Part shown: positions 37,057-45,685 of the stretch, piece after piece
Position numbering within the stretch: position 1 is the first letter of the stretch
Layout: each line of letters opens with the position of its first letter
Assembly (NCBI RefSeq): GCF_000445445.1
Contig: NZ_ASXP01000003.1
Location: forward strand, 868,001-932,000
DNA: 64,000 bases
Direction: 5' to 3'
Source: Sporomusa ovata DSM 2662
Lineage (GTDB): Bacteria; Bacillota; Negativicutes; Sporomusales; Sporomusaceae
Program-made: the position numbers and the translations under genes
The notes under the pieces: model-generated
Database searches by the model: none
The model's input: only the letters and a program-made list of their open reading frames with translations
What the model was told of the DNA's origin: nothing

Positions 37057-38070
37057 CTACTTGACTTTGGTAATAAAAGTACTGTCAATATATTTATTCA
37101 AATCAGGTGCCTGGGATAACAGCTTAAGTTTTACATAGAATTCGCCGGCCCGCTTACCGACATCATAGATAGCGCCTGGTTTTTCTTTGGTGCCATAAAA
37201 TTCAAGATTTTCTTTCAGGTCATAAAATTTAACAGTTTGAATATCCGCAGCTACCTCTTCTGGTTTCATTTTAAAAGCATCTGCCAAAATTTTGTTGGTA
37301 TCTTCCGGATTTTTATTCATATAATCGGTGGCTTCAGCCAGCGCAGCCACAATGGCTTGTACTGTTTCAGGATTTTTATTTGCCAAATCCTCACGAACGG
37401 CCAATATATCAGCAATCAGGCCAGGTGTATCTTTGGTCGTAGCCAACACGGTTTCACCGGCTGCCTTTGCTTTACCAAGATGCGGTTCCCAGGTAATAGC
37501 AGCATCCACTTTGCCGGCCATAAAGGCCGAAGCCGCTTCACTGGCTTTCATATCTACCGCTTTAACATCGTTATCGGTTAAGCCATTTTTCTCCAGCAGG
37601 GTAGACAACAGGAAGTGAGAAGCCGAACCACGGTGGAAGGCAATTTCTTTGCCTTTGAGATCGGCAACTTTTTCAATGCCTTTGCTTTTTCTTACAATCA
37701 GACCGTCGGCACCATTAGAAGAATCAAAGGCCCAGACAAATTTCATGGGGACACCCTCCCCGGCAGCCGAAACCGATACATCAAGCGAGGCCGCCATAGC
37801 CTGGATTTTTCCGGCTACCAGTGCCTGTTTACGGTCACCAACGCCTTCAATGGATTGTAACTCTACTTCAACACCCCGGTTTTTAAACATGCCTTTTTCT
37901 TTCGCTACGAACAGAGCACCATAACCAGTCCAGGGAGTATATGCAATAACAATCGGCTTTTTCTCTCCGCCCTGGGACGCTTTTTCTGCGGATTTATTAC
38001 CGCCACAGCCAGCAACAACCATTGCCAGCATAGCTGCGAGAAGCAGCATGGATACCAGTTTCTTATTCAT
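37057..38070 (-). CDS. ABC transporter substrate-binding lipoprotein (SsuA/NMT1-like)
   Basis: A 337-residue protein with a lipoprotein signal (LLAAMLAMVVAGCGG, lipobox VAGC) and a NMT1/SsuA-type periplasmic-binding fold (IAYTPWTGYGALFVAKEKGMFKNRGVEVEL). It captures an organic substrate for import, such as a sulfonate, nitrate or heterocycle; the sequence does not tell which. It is first gene of the operon that continues with permease, ATPase and aminotransferase. No TPP-riboswitch signature was found upstream, which argues against a thiamine-precursor importer. Confidence 0.9.
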   Translation of the reverse strand: MNKKLVSMLLLAAMLAMVVAGCGGNKSAEKASQGGEKKPIVIAYTPWTGYGALFVAKEKGMFKNRGVEVELQSIEGVGDRKQALVAGKIQAMAASLDVSVSAAGEGVPMKFVWAFDSSNGADGLIVRKSKGIEKVADLKGKEIAFHRGSASHFLLSTLLEKNGLTDNDVKAVDMKASEAASAFMAGKVDAAITWEPHLGKAKAAGETVLATTKDTPGLIADILAVREDLANKNPETVQAIVAALAEATDYMNKNPEDTNKILADAFKMKPEEVAADIQTVKFYDLKENLEFYGTKEKPGAIYDVGKRAGEFYVKLKLLSQAPDLNKYIDSTFITKVK

Positions 38071-38186
38071 AAAAAAATCCCCCTAAAAACATTAAACTTA
38101 CTTTTAATGCTGAATTTATATTTGTATTTATTCTAGCAAAATTGCTTTTATCCTTTTCCCCGTTAAAGAAAAAGCGAAAAAATTAA

Positions 38187-38204
38187 GGCACTCTTACGAG
38201 TACC
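38187..38204 (-). terminator. Terminator of the EamA transporter gene
   Basis: A 7-bp stem (GGCACTC / GAGTACC, one wobble, TTAC loop) is followed on the minus strand by TTAATTTTTT, about 80 bp after the transporter gene stop codon. Confidence 0.7.
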
Positions 38205-38282
38205 TCCCCCCCTTCTATTCAAAAAAAACATACGAAACCAAGCCAAGCGATAAGGCTGCCTAGGTAATTGAAACCAGAAAAG

Positions 38283-39245
38283 TCACCTTATAGTAGCTTG
38301 GACGCCACTCACCTCGACTTGTTTATGATCGTTATCGTTCAACATCATAATAAATGCGCCTGCCAAAATTAGTACGATTCCTATAATAGTGGATGCAGTA
38401 AGAGTTTCCCGCAAAATAAGGAGACAAAACAACGGCGCCAGGGCTGGCTTTATAAAGAATACGATCGACGCGACAGCAGCAGAACTTTTCTCCATAGCCA
38501 TGAAGTAAAACAGATAACCCAAACCGCTTACAATAACACCAAGATAAATCAGAACAGCAATATTGCTATAATTAATCCCGGAAATTATCGGAATGTCGAC
38601 TAAAAGCGAGGTAATATTTCCTTTTTGATAGGTATCAAACAAAGCTAAATGTGAAATCATCATCAAGGCCAATAAAATTATATCACCTGCGAGAAAGGAA
38701 AAACAATTGATCACAATACTGCCATATCTTGCTACTCTCTTTTTACTGACAACACTATAAAGCGCAAAGGTTATGGCCGATAATATGGCAAAAATGACGC
38801 CTTTCATATCTGTATGGATCCCAAAGGGATTTAATATAAAGAGCACACCCAACAAACTAACTGCCAGGGATAACATTACCTTTTTATTGATCTTTTCTTT
38901 TAATAAAAAATACGCAATCGGCGTTGTAAACATAGGGTTAGCACTAAATATGATGGCCACCGTCGAAGCCATTGTATAAAGGATAGCAAATTGAAAAAAA
39001 GACATGCTGATAACGATTCCTAAAAATCCTGTTAATAAAAAATATAAGCAATCCTTTCTAGTTAACTCAATATTTTTCCCTTTTATCGTTTGAATTGATG
39101 CCGGCAGTAATATTACTCCCCCGATCAAGAATCTGATAAAATTCAGTTGAAAGGGATTAATATCAGCCGCCACTGTTTTACCGGCTATCTCCATAGTACT
39201 GAAAATAACAGCCGCTAGCATTATATATATGTAAGCTTTTTTCAC
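38283..39245 (-). CDS. EamA/DMT-family transporter
   Basis: A 320-residue membrane protein with about ten helices arranged as two EamA repeats (FQLNFIRFLIGGVILLP in repeat 1; GYLFYFMAMEKSSAAVASIVFFIKPALAPLF in repeat 2). Such proteins usually export amino acids or metabolites. I favour the GTG at 39245, since AAAGGAA lies 10 nt upstream, whereas the ATG at 39254 would sit directly against it. It is divergent from a LysR gene, which probably regulates it. Confidence 0.85.
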   Translation of the reverse strand: MKKAYIYIMLAAVIFSTMEIAGKTVAADINPFQLNFIRFLIGGVILLPASIQTIKGKNIELTRKDCLYFLLTGFLGIVISMSFFQFAILYTMASTVAIIFSANPMFTTPIAYFLLKEKINKKVMLSLAVSLLGVLFILNPFGIHTDMKGVIFAILSAITFALYSVVSKKRVARYGSIVINCFSFLAGDIILLALMMISHLALFDTYQKGNITSLLVDIPIISGINYSNIAVLIYLGVIVSGLGYLFYFMAMEKSSAAVASIVFFIKPALAPLFCLLILRETLTASTIIGIVLILAGAFIMMLNDNDHKQVEVSGVQATIR

Positions 39246-39417
39246 AGTTATCATTTCCTTTTTTTGTGATTGCCCATATTCGCTTACTATACAACTTTGA
39301 CACCACGCCGTACGTCAAGTATGATTATAACAAAATACGAAACATAGTAAAAATATCTGTTAAGACTATTTTGCATTCGATATTCGAATACTTGAAGGAT
39401 TTAAAGGAGTCGTCAAC

Positions 39418-40299
39418 ATGGATATTCGCCAACTAAAATACTTTCTTGCGATTGCAGAAGCCGGACAGATTACCAAAGCAGCCATCCGACTGCATATCAC
39501 CCAACCACCCTTAAGCCAGCAAATTATCCTGCTGGAAAAAGAATTGGGTGTACAATTAATTGAAAGAACAAAAAAACATATTAATTTAACTGAAGCAGGG
39601 CGTATATTACAAAATAGAGCCGAACAAATAATAGAACTTATTAATACCACCATTGATGAGATACAGGAAGCAGCCAATGGCATAAGCGGCAAGCTGACAA
39701 TCGGTACCATCACATCCTCCGGCAGGACACTAATACCCGAATTTATTCAAAAATTTCATCAGACCTATCCAAAAATTTCTTTTGACTTACGTTTGGGAGA
39801 TTCACGGCGTATATTAGAATTACTAAATGCCGGCATTATCGAAATTGGGTTAGTACGTCTTCCCATTAACACTTCCTTATATAACTATCTCACCTTACCA
39901 AAAGAAAATATGGTAATAGTTGCTCTGCCTGATGCTATTACAATTGGAGATACAGAGACTTTATCTTTTGATAAACTCAAAAACAATTCTTTATTAATTC
40001 ATCGACGCTATGAAACTACAATTATCAATTATTGTCGGCAAGCTGGTTTTGAACCAAATGTTCTTTGCACCAGTGATGACAATACGTCCTTACTCATTTG
40101 GGCTAGACTGGGACTGGGTATTGCTATTGTACCTGAAACAACTATCAATCTTCTCCAGGACTCTCCGCTGCTGATACAAAAACTAGCCAGTCCCGAACTC
40201 ATAACAACGGCTGCTATCATCTGGCTAAAAAAACACACTCTGTCTACGGCGGCCTCCCATTTTCTTGAAATGTTCAAAGAAGCTCATACTGAGCTTTAG
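39418..40299 (+). CDS. LysR-family transcriptional regulator
   Basis: A 293-residue regulator. The N-terminal winged helix (MDIRQLKYFLAIAEAGQITKAAIRLHITQPPLSQQI, residues 1-36) is typical, followed by a two-lobed effector-binding domain (GKLTIGTITSSGRTLIPEFI). The ATG at 39418 has AAGGAG upstream. It is divergent from the EamA exporter; LysR proteins commonly regulate the neighbouring divergent gene in response to its substrate. It ends at a shared terminator before the convergent response-regulator gene. Confidence 0.92.
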   Translation: MDIRQLKYFLAIAEAGQITKAAIRLHITQPPLSQQIILLEKELGVQLIERTKKHINLTEAGRILQNRAEQIIELINTTIDEIQEAANGISGKLTIGTITSSGRTLIPEFIQKFHQTYPKISFDLRLGDSRRILELLNAGIIEIGLVRLPINTSLYNYLTLPKENMVIVALPDAITIGDTETLSFDKLKNNSLLIHRRYETTIINYCRQAGFEPNVLCTSDDNTSLLIWARLGLGIAIVPETTINLLQDSPLLIQKLASPELITTAAIIWLKKHTLSTAASHFLEMFKEAHTEL

Positions 40300-40314
40300 C
40301 TCTGGAGAATTTTA

Positions 40315-40351
40315 AAAGCCGTAGGCCATGTTTTGAATGGCTTACGGCTTT
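40315..40351. terminator. Bidirectional terminator
   Basis: A long stem (AAAGCCGTAGGCCA / TGGCTTACGGCTTT, one mismatch) lies between the convergent LysR and response-regulator genes, followed on the plus strand by AATAAAAAA. Confidence 0.85.
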
Positions 40352-40373
40352 AATAAAAAAGAGAGGAATGTGG

Positions 40374-41234
40374 TCATTCAGCAGCTAAAAACAATACCCC
40401 TTCAATAAATTTTTTAATGTTAACTTTGCCATGATAAGCACTCTTCCCTTGGATAGAAGCCATCTCGTGTCTAATTTCCTTAAAATCAAACAGTGCGCCG
40501 CTATACATTTCAAATTTATCATCGTGATAATCCTCAATCCCCATATTAGCCACATTTTGCATAGCTTTGGCAATAGCTCGCCTGACCCGCTGCTCAATGG
40601 TTTTAACATCTTGCCCAATAGCCACTGATAACTCCTGATACAGTTCATGCAGCTGATAAGTCTGATTCTGCCCGTGACTCAGACGAACATCGACCAACTG
40701 GGCTAACTGGTAAATATTTTTGGCCCCGGCTTCACTAATGATGCCCAGCTCTGAGAATATCCGGTTAATCCGGTTTCGTTTGGCATTGTCATCCTGCTCG
40801 ATCGGCTTAGCATCAGGACTAACATAACGGGCCGTTGTTTGGGAAATCAGTGACATAACTGCCCGTAACTTCCTGCTTTCTTCCACCTTGCGGATTACCG
40901 AGGTAATCTCTAACACATTAATCGGCTTATGAATATAAAAGTCAATTCCGGTCTCATACGCTTTAGTAATCATGGGCTGACTGGTACTTTCAGAAATCAT
41001 AATAAACGAGGTCTCCATGCCTTTTTCCTTGAGTTTTCTAATTAATTCAACCCCGTCCTGCCCTGGCAGCAGCAAGTCAACCAAAGCCACATCTGGTGAA
41101 TAGTCGGCAATAATGGCCTCGCCCTTGAGCCCATCGCCGCATTCTGCCACAACAATTCCCAAATCATATTTTTTAATAATATTGCAGGTGATTTTTCGAA
41201 TACTTACATCATCTTCAATAATGACAAACCGCAT
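40374..41234 (-). CDS. Response regulator with YcbB (GlnL-type) DNA-binding domain
   Basis: A 286-residue protein. The receiver domain at residues 1-120 has acidic E7/D8/D9, phospho-acceptor Asp in DVALVDLLLPG, and Lys in YIHKPINV. A C-terminal YcbB-type domain follows (residues 150-280). It is paired with the histidine kinase gene upstream, 72 bp away. In Bacillus the GlnK-GlnL pair of this type controls glutamine use; whether that holds here is inference. No glutaminase gene is adjacent. Confidence 0.88.
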   Translation of the reverse strand: MRFVIIEDDVSIRKITCNIIKKYDLGIVVAECGDGLKGEAIIADYSPDVALVDLLLPGQDGVELIRKLKEKGMETSFIMISESTSQPMITKAYETGIDFYIHKPINVLEITSVIRKVEESRKLRAVMSLISQTTARYVSPDAKPIEQDDNAKRNRINRIFSELGIISEAGAKNIYQLAQLVDVRLSHGQNQTYQLHELYQELSVAIGQDVKTIEQRVRRAIAKAMQNVANMGIEDYHDDKFEMYSGALFDFKEIRHEMASIQGKSAYHGKVNIKKFIEGVLFLAAE

Positions 41235-41306
41235 TTTTCCACCCCATCTACTATCTTGCTATCCAAAGGCCTGTGCTAATATCATATATCTGTCAATTAC
41301 TGCGCT

Positions 41307-42554
41307 TTATAAATTGGCAAGCGGCAGCAATACCGTAAATACTGTTTTCCCTGGTTGGGATGTCAATTTTATTTCACCACCTAATCCTTCCGTTAAATTC
41401 TTAACATGACTAAGCCCCAGTCCTGTCGACATTTGCCCCGTTACTTCCGAAAACTTGGTAGAATACCCGGGAGCAAATATTAGCTCGGTTTCTTCGGGGG
41501 CAATGCCTGGACCATTATCGGCAACAATCAAAATTAAATTGCCGTTACTGCATTGCCCTGTTACCGCAATAACGCCGGCAGGCATCGCAGCCTCAATGGC
41601 ATTGATAATCAGATTGTTCAAGATGGAAACAATGTTGTAATACTTGTCGGTGATTAATCCGCCGTTATAGTTAAACGTAATGGTAACCAGCTTGTTCAAA
41701 CTACTAATGTATCTTCTGGTATTTTGCTCAACAATCTGAAAAAATTCAGAGACCGGCAGCCCCTCGTCGCTTACTGCTACATCAAGAATTTCTTCAATTC
41801 CTCTGGTTACACGGTAATAGTCCTTTTTTACCTCATGAATTTCACGGGCAATCTCAAGCGCCCGGGCGGCAGGCGAGTCAAGCTGTGCTGACTCATCAGG
41901 ACAAGCCTTCTTTAGAGTTTGCGACAACGTATAGCTTTTTTCCATGACTAACTCAATATCTGCTGACGATTTTTGCAGGTAAAATAACTCCGCCCTAAGC
42001 TTAGCAATAATTAAGATTAATTCAGCGTAGCGGGCCGCATAGTCTTCAGCCAGCACAAAGTCGCGATAGCGCTTTAGTAAATAATAACTGGCCACCATTA
42101 ATACTGCACGGCCAATCCCTACTCCCACTAAAAGGGGTAAAATAGTTTCCAGGTTGCGACCGACAGGCTCCCAGCGAATAATGAGTTCCACGCAATTACT
42201 GGTAATATCACAAAGGCTTAAGAGCAGGATAAGAGCCGGGATACTGTCAGTGTGATCGCGTATCTTAAAGACCCTAAATAAGAGTCCGTAGGCCAGGTAA
42301 AACCCAAAGGACGGCAGGTTATGCATCAAGGCATTAAACACTGTATCATCAACAAATGGATATTTTAGAGCTGTACGAAGCAAAAGAACCAGCGCCCCTG
42401 ATAAAACCGCGACCCGAACAATAGGCAATCGCTTAAAATACAACAGCAGTGTGGCCAGTACAACCACACTTAGCGTAAACCGGAAATACCCGTCAAAAGG
42501 ATAGGTAAATAGCAAGCCTGTAATGCTAACCAACAAAACAACATTAGTTATCAT
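41307..42554 (-). CDS. Sensor histidine kinase, GlnK/YcbA-like
   Basis: A 415-residue membrane kinase. About six hydrophobic segments occupy residues 1-160, a helical dimerisation region contains EIHEVKKDYYRV with the presumed phospho-His, and a HATPase_c domain follows (NNLIINAIEAAM, VADNGPGIAPEE, GLGLSHVKNLTEGLGG). It lacks the classical HisKA signature and fits the SpoOB/GlnK-like group. Its ATG overlaps the Nudix stop codon as ATGA, and the response regulator follows, giving a three-gene transcript. Confidence 0.88.
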   Translation of the reverse strand: MITNVVLLVSITGLLFTYPFDGYFRFTLSVVVLATLLLYFKRLPIVRVAVLSGALVLLLRTALKYPFVDDTVFNALMHNLPSFGFYLAYGLLFRVFKIRDHTDSIPALILLLSLCDITSNCVELIIRWEPVGRNLETILPLLVGVGIGRAVLMVASYYLLKRYRDFVLAEDYAARYAELILIIAKLRAELFYLQKSSADIELVMEKSYTLSQTLKKACPDESAQLDSPAARALEIAREIHEVKKDYYRVTRGIEEILDVAVSDEGLPVSEFFQIVEQNTRRYISSLNKLVTITFNYNGGLITDKYYNIVSILNNLIINAIEAAMPAGVIAVTGQCSNGNLILIVADNGPGIAPEETELIFAPGYSTKFSEVTGQMSTGLGLSHVKNLTEGLGGEIKLTSQPGKTVFTVLLPLANL

Positions 42555-43207
42555 AATAAGGGATACCCGCTCATCCTATTCTGACAAATGCCAATAAATG
42601 CCGCCAAAACTCTTGCTGTTACCCCCCAGATAACATAGTGATTATATTGGTAGAAAAGCACCGGGTATTTAGCGCGGCCCCGGTAGCCCCGGGGATACTC
42701 AGGCGGCAGCAGCTCAAACGGGAAACCCTCCAGTGGCTTGGTAGCGGTCTCCATAAATGCTGTCTGAGGTTTAGCTGCAAGCAAAAAATCCAGCGGTACA
42801 GTAAAAACCTCGGCTACTTCATCCATATTAGGCACCAACGATATGGCAGTTGTTATATATACTACATAAGGATAAAGAATAACACCGATAGGACTGACTA
42901 ATAAGTCCAGTGCTCCCAAGGCCGCAATATCGCCCTTTTTCACCCCAAGTTCTTCCACCGTCTCCCGCACTGCTGCTTCCAGTGGACTGCTATCCCGGTT
43001 CTCGATACGACCACCAGGAAAGCAAATGTCGCCAGGCTGCCAGTTTAGTTTTCCTGAACGCACCTCAAATAAAATCGATGGTTGCCCATCTATCTCAATA
43101 AGCGGTATAGTAACAGCCGCTTGCAGATAATCCTCTGCATTGGCAATTTTCCCGGATTGACTGGGTAATGCACCCGCCAGAGCCCTTCTCACAGTATGAG
43201 TATCCAT
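42551..43207 (-). CDS. Nudix hydrolase, CoA-pyrophosphatase type
   Basis: A 218-residue Nudix protein. The Nudix box PGGRIENRDSSPLEAAVRETVEELGV is present with the catalytic REx2EE residues, and the preceding CFPGGR is typical of the CoA/acyl-CoA diphosphatase subgroup (NudL/YeaB). It probably hydrolyses CoA or related dinucleotides. It overlaps the kinase gene by 4 bp and lies 14 bp after apbE; its place with a two-component system is functionally unclear. Confidence 0.85.
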   Translation of the reverse strand: MDTHTVRRALAGALPSQSGKIANAEDYLQAAVTIPLIEIDGQPSILFEVRSGKLNWQPGDICFPGGRIENRDSSPLEAAVRETVEELGVKKGDIAALGALDLLVSPIGVILYPYVVYITTAISLVPNMDEVAEVFTVPLDFLLAAKPQTAFMETATKPLEGFPFELLPPEYPRGYRGRAKYPVLFYQYNHYVIWGVTARVLAAFIGICQNRMSGYPLL

Positions 43208-43221
43208 GGCTTCACCCCTTA

Positions 43222-44235
43222 TTAAAGCTCTATCTTTCCTTCTAAGCCAGGTGTAATTATCTTTTTCCCATCAGTCGTAATAAAAATAGCTTCCGTCCCC
43301 GGATACTGCTTTAGCAGCTCTTGACCCTTTTCAACGCCCAGCACAAATATGGCAGTACTTAGTATATCCACATTATTCTCTGCTTTTGCTACGATAGTGA
43401 CACTGGCAACTCCTTGCGGCTGATATCCGGTATGAGGATCAATGATATGTGAATATCGTACACCATCTTTGATAAAAAACCGTTGATAGTCGCCTGATGT
43501 CTCCAGCACATCCCAGTCAGCTAGCGCTAATTTAGCAGCAATACCTTCTGAATCCCGCGGGTCCTGTACACCAATTCGCCAAGGCTGTCCGTCCGGGCGC
43601 TTACCGATAACCCGTACATCGCCGCCGGCGTTTACTAATGCCGACTTGATCCCATGAGCTTTAAGAGTGTCAATAGCTTTCCTATCGGCATACCCCTTGG
43701 CTACTGCCCCGAGATCAATTCGCATGCCGGGCTTTAGCAAAAACACAGTATTGGCCTGATCATCAATCTCAATTAGCGTGAAATTGACTAATGGTAACAG
43801 CGCTTTAATCTCGGAATCGCTAGGCACAAACTCCCCTTTATGGCCTACACTCCATAATTCCGTAAGCGCACCTACACTTACATCCAGCGCACCATTCAGC
43901 TGCTCAGACCGGCTGCGCGCCAGCTTTAGCATGGTTATAACATCTGGATCAACCTGCACCTTTTCTTTGCCTGCCGCTTGATTAATCTTCGACACTTGGC
44001 TGCTCTCATCAAAACGATTTGTCAACTCACTAATCCGTTTAAACTCCGCAAATGCCGCCTTAACACCTTCCTCACTGCCATTGCCATACGCCGTTATCTC
44101 AATAATCGTATCCATAAGAAACTGCGTTTCTTTGTACGGCTTGGCGGAAAACAGGCTGCCGGTTGAGCAGCCTGTACTAACAATAAGTAAAAAAATCAGT
44201 AATACACTTGTTATTACGCGACGCAAAATATTCAT
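43222..44235 (-). CDS. apbE: FAD:protein FMN transferase lipoprotein
   Basis: A 337-residue flavin transferase that attaches FMN covalently to a threonine in extracytoplasmic proteins such as RnfG/RnfD and NqrB/C. The lipoprotein signal ends in VSTGC. Motifs include KPYKETQFLMDTIIEITAYG, the Mg-binding IDLGAVAKGYADRKAID, NAGGDVRVIGKRPDG and YSHIIDPHTGYQP. The target is not encoded nearby; the hydrogenase and formate dehydrogenase in the window suggest an Rnf-type complex elsewhere. The start ATG has GGAGG 12 nt upstream. Confidence 0.95.
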   Translation of the reverse strand: MNILRRVITSVLLIFLLIVSTGCSTGSLFSAKPYKETQFLMDTIIEITAYGNGSEEGVKAAFAEFKRISELTNRFDESSQVSKINQAAGKEKVQVDPDVITMLKLARSRSEQLNGALDVSVGALTELWSVGHKGEFVPSDSEIKALLPLVNFTLIEIDDQANTVFLLKPGMRIDLGAVAKGYADRKAIDTLKAHGIKSALVNAGGDVRVIGKRPDGQPWRIGVQDPRDSEGIAAKLALADWDVLETSGDYQRFFIKDGVRYSHIIDPHTGYQPQGVASVTIVAKAENNVDILSTAIFVLGVEKGQELLKQYPGTEAIFITTDGKKIITPGLEGKIEL

Positions 44236-44385
44236 AAATTATACTAGCCTCCGGACATAATATGATACGTAATTTCCTCTAATTATTTATTATACCATTG
44301 ATTCACTCAACAGGAAGTATCTTGCCATAAACGTAATATAAAAATTCAAAAATATTTAACTGCTTAGCAGGAATCGTAGTTTCTG

Positions 44386-44490
44386 CAGCGAATATATCTA
44401 TATGAAAATATTCACAATATAGTGTGTCATGAAGATACCTTGGTTCTGAAGAACTGGTGAATTATTTTTTAGCACAATCTAATATCGCTG
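44386..44490 (+). ncRNA. Candidate structured 5' leader (riboswitch-like) of cbiMQO
   Basis: CAGCGAATAT (44386-44395) can pair with ATATCGCTG (44482-44490) as a closing stem. Inside it two further hairpins form: CTATAT/ATATAG (44398-44422) and ACC..GGTTCT/AGAACT.GGT (44437-44458). This three-way-junction-like fold directly precedes a terminator upstream of a Co/Ni transporter. It does not match the B12-riboswitch or NiCo-riboswitch signatures I know. Fold found by eye; the AT-rich composition makes chance pairing possible. Confidence 0.4.
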
Positions 44491-44497
44491 AACAAGG

Positions 44498-44552
44498 CTA
44501 CGAAAGTCTCTTCCTGGCAGTAATGACCAGGGTTTCTTAGTAGTCTTTTTTT
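44498..44552 (+). terminator. Leader terminator/attenuator ahead of cbiM
   Basis: The stem CTACGAAA..CCTGG / CCAGG..TTTC..GTAG is followed by TCTTTTTTT, about 50 bp upstream of the cbiM start codon and inside the presumed 5' untranslated region. A terminator at this position normally implies regulated read-through. Confidence 0.65.
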
Positions 44553-44603
44553 GTCCCCGACAAATTCCCTTAATAGTAACTAAATTAATAGGAGTGATTA
44601 ATT

Positions 44604-45644
44604 ATGCATATGGCAGACGCACTGATCTCCCCGGCTGTGGGTGGGGTTATGTGGGTAGCAAGCGCCAGTTTGGCCGCTTTCGCCGCAAAAAAAGTTCAAA
44701 ATGACCTTGATGATCGCAAAATCCCGCTCATGGGAGTGCTGGGAGCCTTTGTCTTCGCCGCGCAAATGATTAATTTTACCATTCCGGGAACAGGCTCCAG
44801 CGGCCACATATGTGGTGGGCTTCTGCTCGCCATTTTGCTTGGACCACAGGCCGCCGCACTAACTATAGCCTCCATTTTAACGATCCAGTGTTTATTCTTT
44901 GCCGATGGCGGCCTGTTAGCGCTTGGCGCTAACATCTTTAATATGGGTTTTTTAGCTTGCTTTATTGCCTACCCTTTGATCTACAAACCGCTAACCGCTA
45001 ATAACCCTTCAAAAGGACGTATATATGCAGCCTCAATATTAGCATCAGTCATAGGACTCCAATTAGGCGCCTTCAGTGTTGTGCTGGAAACCTTATTTTC
45101 CGGGATTTCCGAACTGCCTTTCGGTACTTTTGTTCTCTTAATGCAGCCTATTCACTTAGCAATAGGTCTTGTTGAAGGCCTAGTAACCGCGACAATTATT
45201 ATATTTGTTATGAAAGAATCTCCGGAAATTTTACGTAAAACCGCTATGGGACAAGCTTTTGATAATATTCCAATAAAAGGCGTGTTTATTACTCTTCTCG
45301 TTGCTGCCGTACTTACCAGCGGTGCGTTAAGCTGGTTTGCTTCTGCTAATCCGGATGGTCTTGAATGGTCAATTGCTGGAGTTACCGGTGAAGGTGAATT
45401 AAAAGCTCCGGAAGGAATTCATAGCTTCTTTGCCGAATTACAAGAAAAGACTGCATTTTTGCCTGACTATAACTTTAAACAACCAGAAAAGCCAGCGGCA
45501 GCCGAAGCCAACGCAGCTGAAGAAATAGAAGCTTGGCCAGCCGTTGACAGCGGCACTTCCTTCGCAGGCATTTTAGGATCGCTCTTGACATTAGCCCTTG
45601 CCTACTCAATTGGTAAAGGCTTACGGCGCTTCGCTAAGGAGTAA
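44604..45644 (+). CDS. cbiM: ECF cobalt/nickel transporter component CbiM with fused CbiN-like tail
   Basis: A 346-residue membrane S-component. It begins MHMADALISP; the second-position His is the known metal ligand of CbiM/NikM, which fixes the start at 44604 (AGGAG 9 nt upstream). Core segment FTIPGTGSSGHICGGLL. A C-terminal part (NPDGLEWSIAGVTGEG, then a last membrane helix) resembles CbiN/NikN, so the protein is an M-N fusion. Co2+ or Ni2+ uptake would serve corrinoids or the NiFe hydrogenase; the sequence does not decide between them. Followed by cbiQ and cbiO. Confidence 0.93.
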   Translation: MHMADALISPAVGGVMWVASASLAAFAAKKVQNDLDDRKIPLMGVLGAFVFAAQMINFTIPGTGSSGHICGGLLLAILLGPQAAALTIASILTIQCLFFADGGLLALGANIFNMGFLACFIAYPLIYKPLTANNPSKGRIYAASILASVIGLQLGAFSVVLETLFSGISELPFGTFVLLMQPIHLAIGLVEGLVTATIIIFVMKESPEILRKTAMGQAFDNIPIKGVFITLLVAAVLTSGALSWFASANPDGLEWSIAGVTGEGELKAPEGIHSFFAELQEKTAFLPDYNFKQPEKPAAAEANAAEEIEAWPAVDSGTSFAGILGSLLTLALAYSIGKGLRRFAKE

Positions 45645-45685
45645 TTTAGTATATATATATATATAGCTTGCAAAAGAGGTTGATT

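Larger units (their letters stand above)
44236..44603 (+). other. Gene-free leader region ahead of cbiM
   Basis: No coding region is visible in this 368-bp stretch. Its distal half (44386-44552) can fold as a closed multi-branch structure followed by an intrinsic terminator, described separately. The proximal half is AT-rich and holds the promoters of both apbE (minus) and cbiM (plus), neither of which I can place reliably. Confidence 0.6.

Noticed and set aside
38071..38282. Possible TPP or SAM riboswitch upstream of the ABC substrate-binding gene
   Set aside because: Searched by eye for CTGAGA and S-box core motifs on the minus strand; none found.
44386..44552. Cobalamin riboswitch ahead of cbiM
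   Set aside because: No B12-box-like conserved segment is visible; kept only as an unclassified structured leader.
45646..45666. Short TA dinucleotide run between cbiM and cbiQ
   Set aside because: A simple low-complexity AT stretch with no evidence of function.
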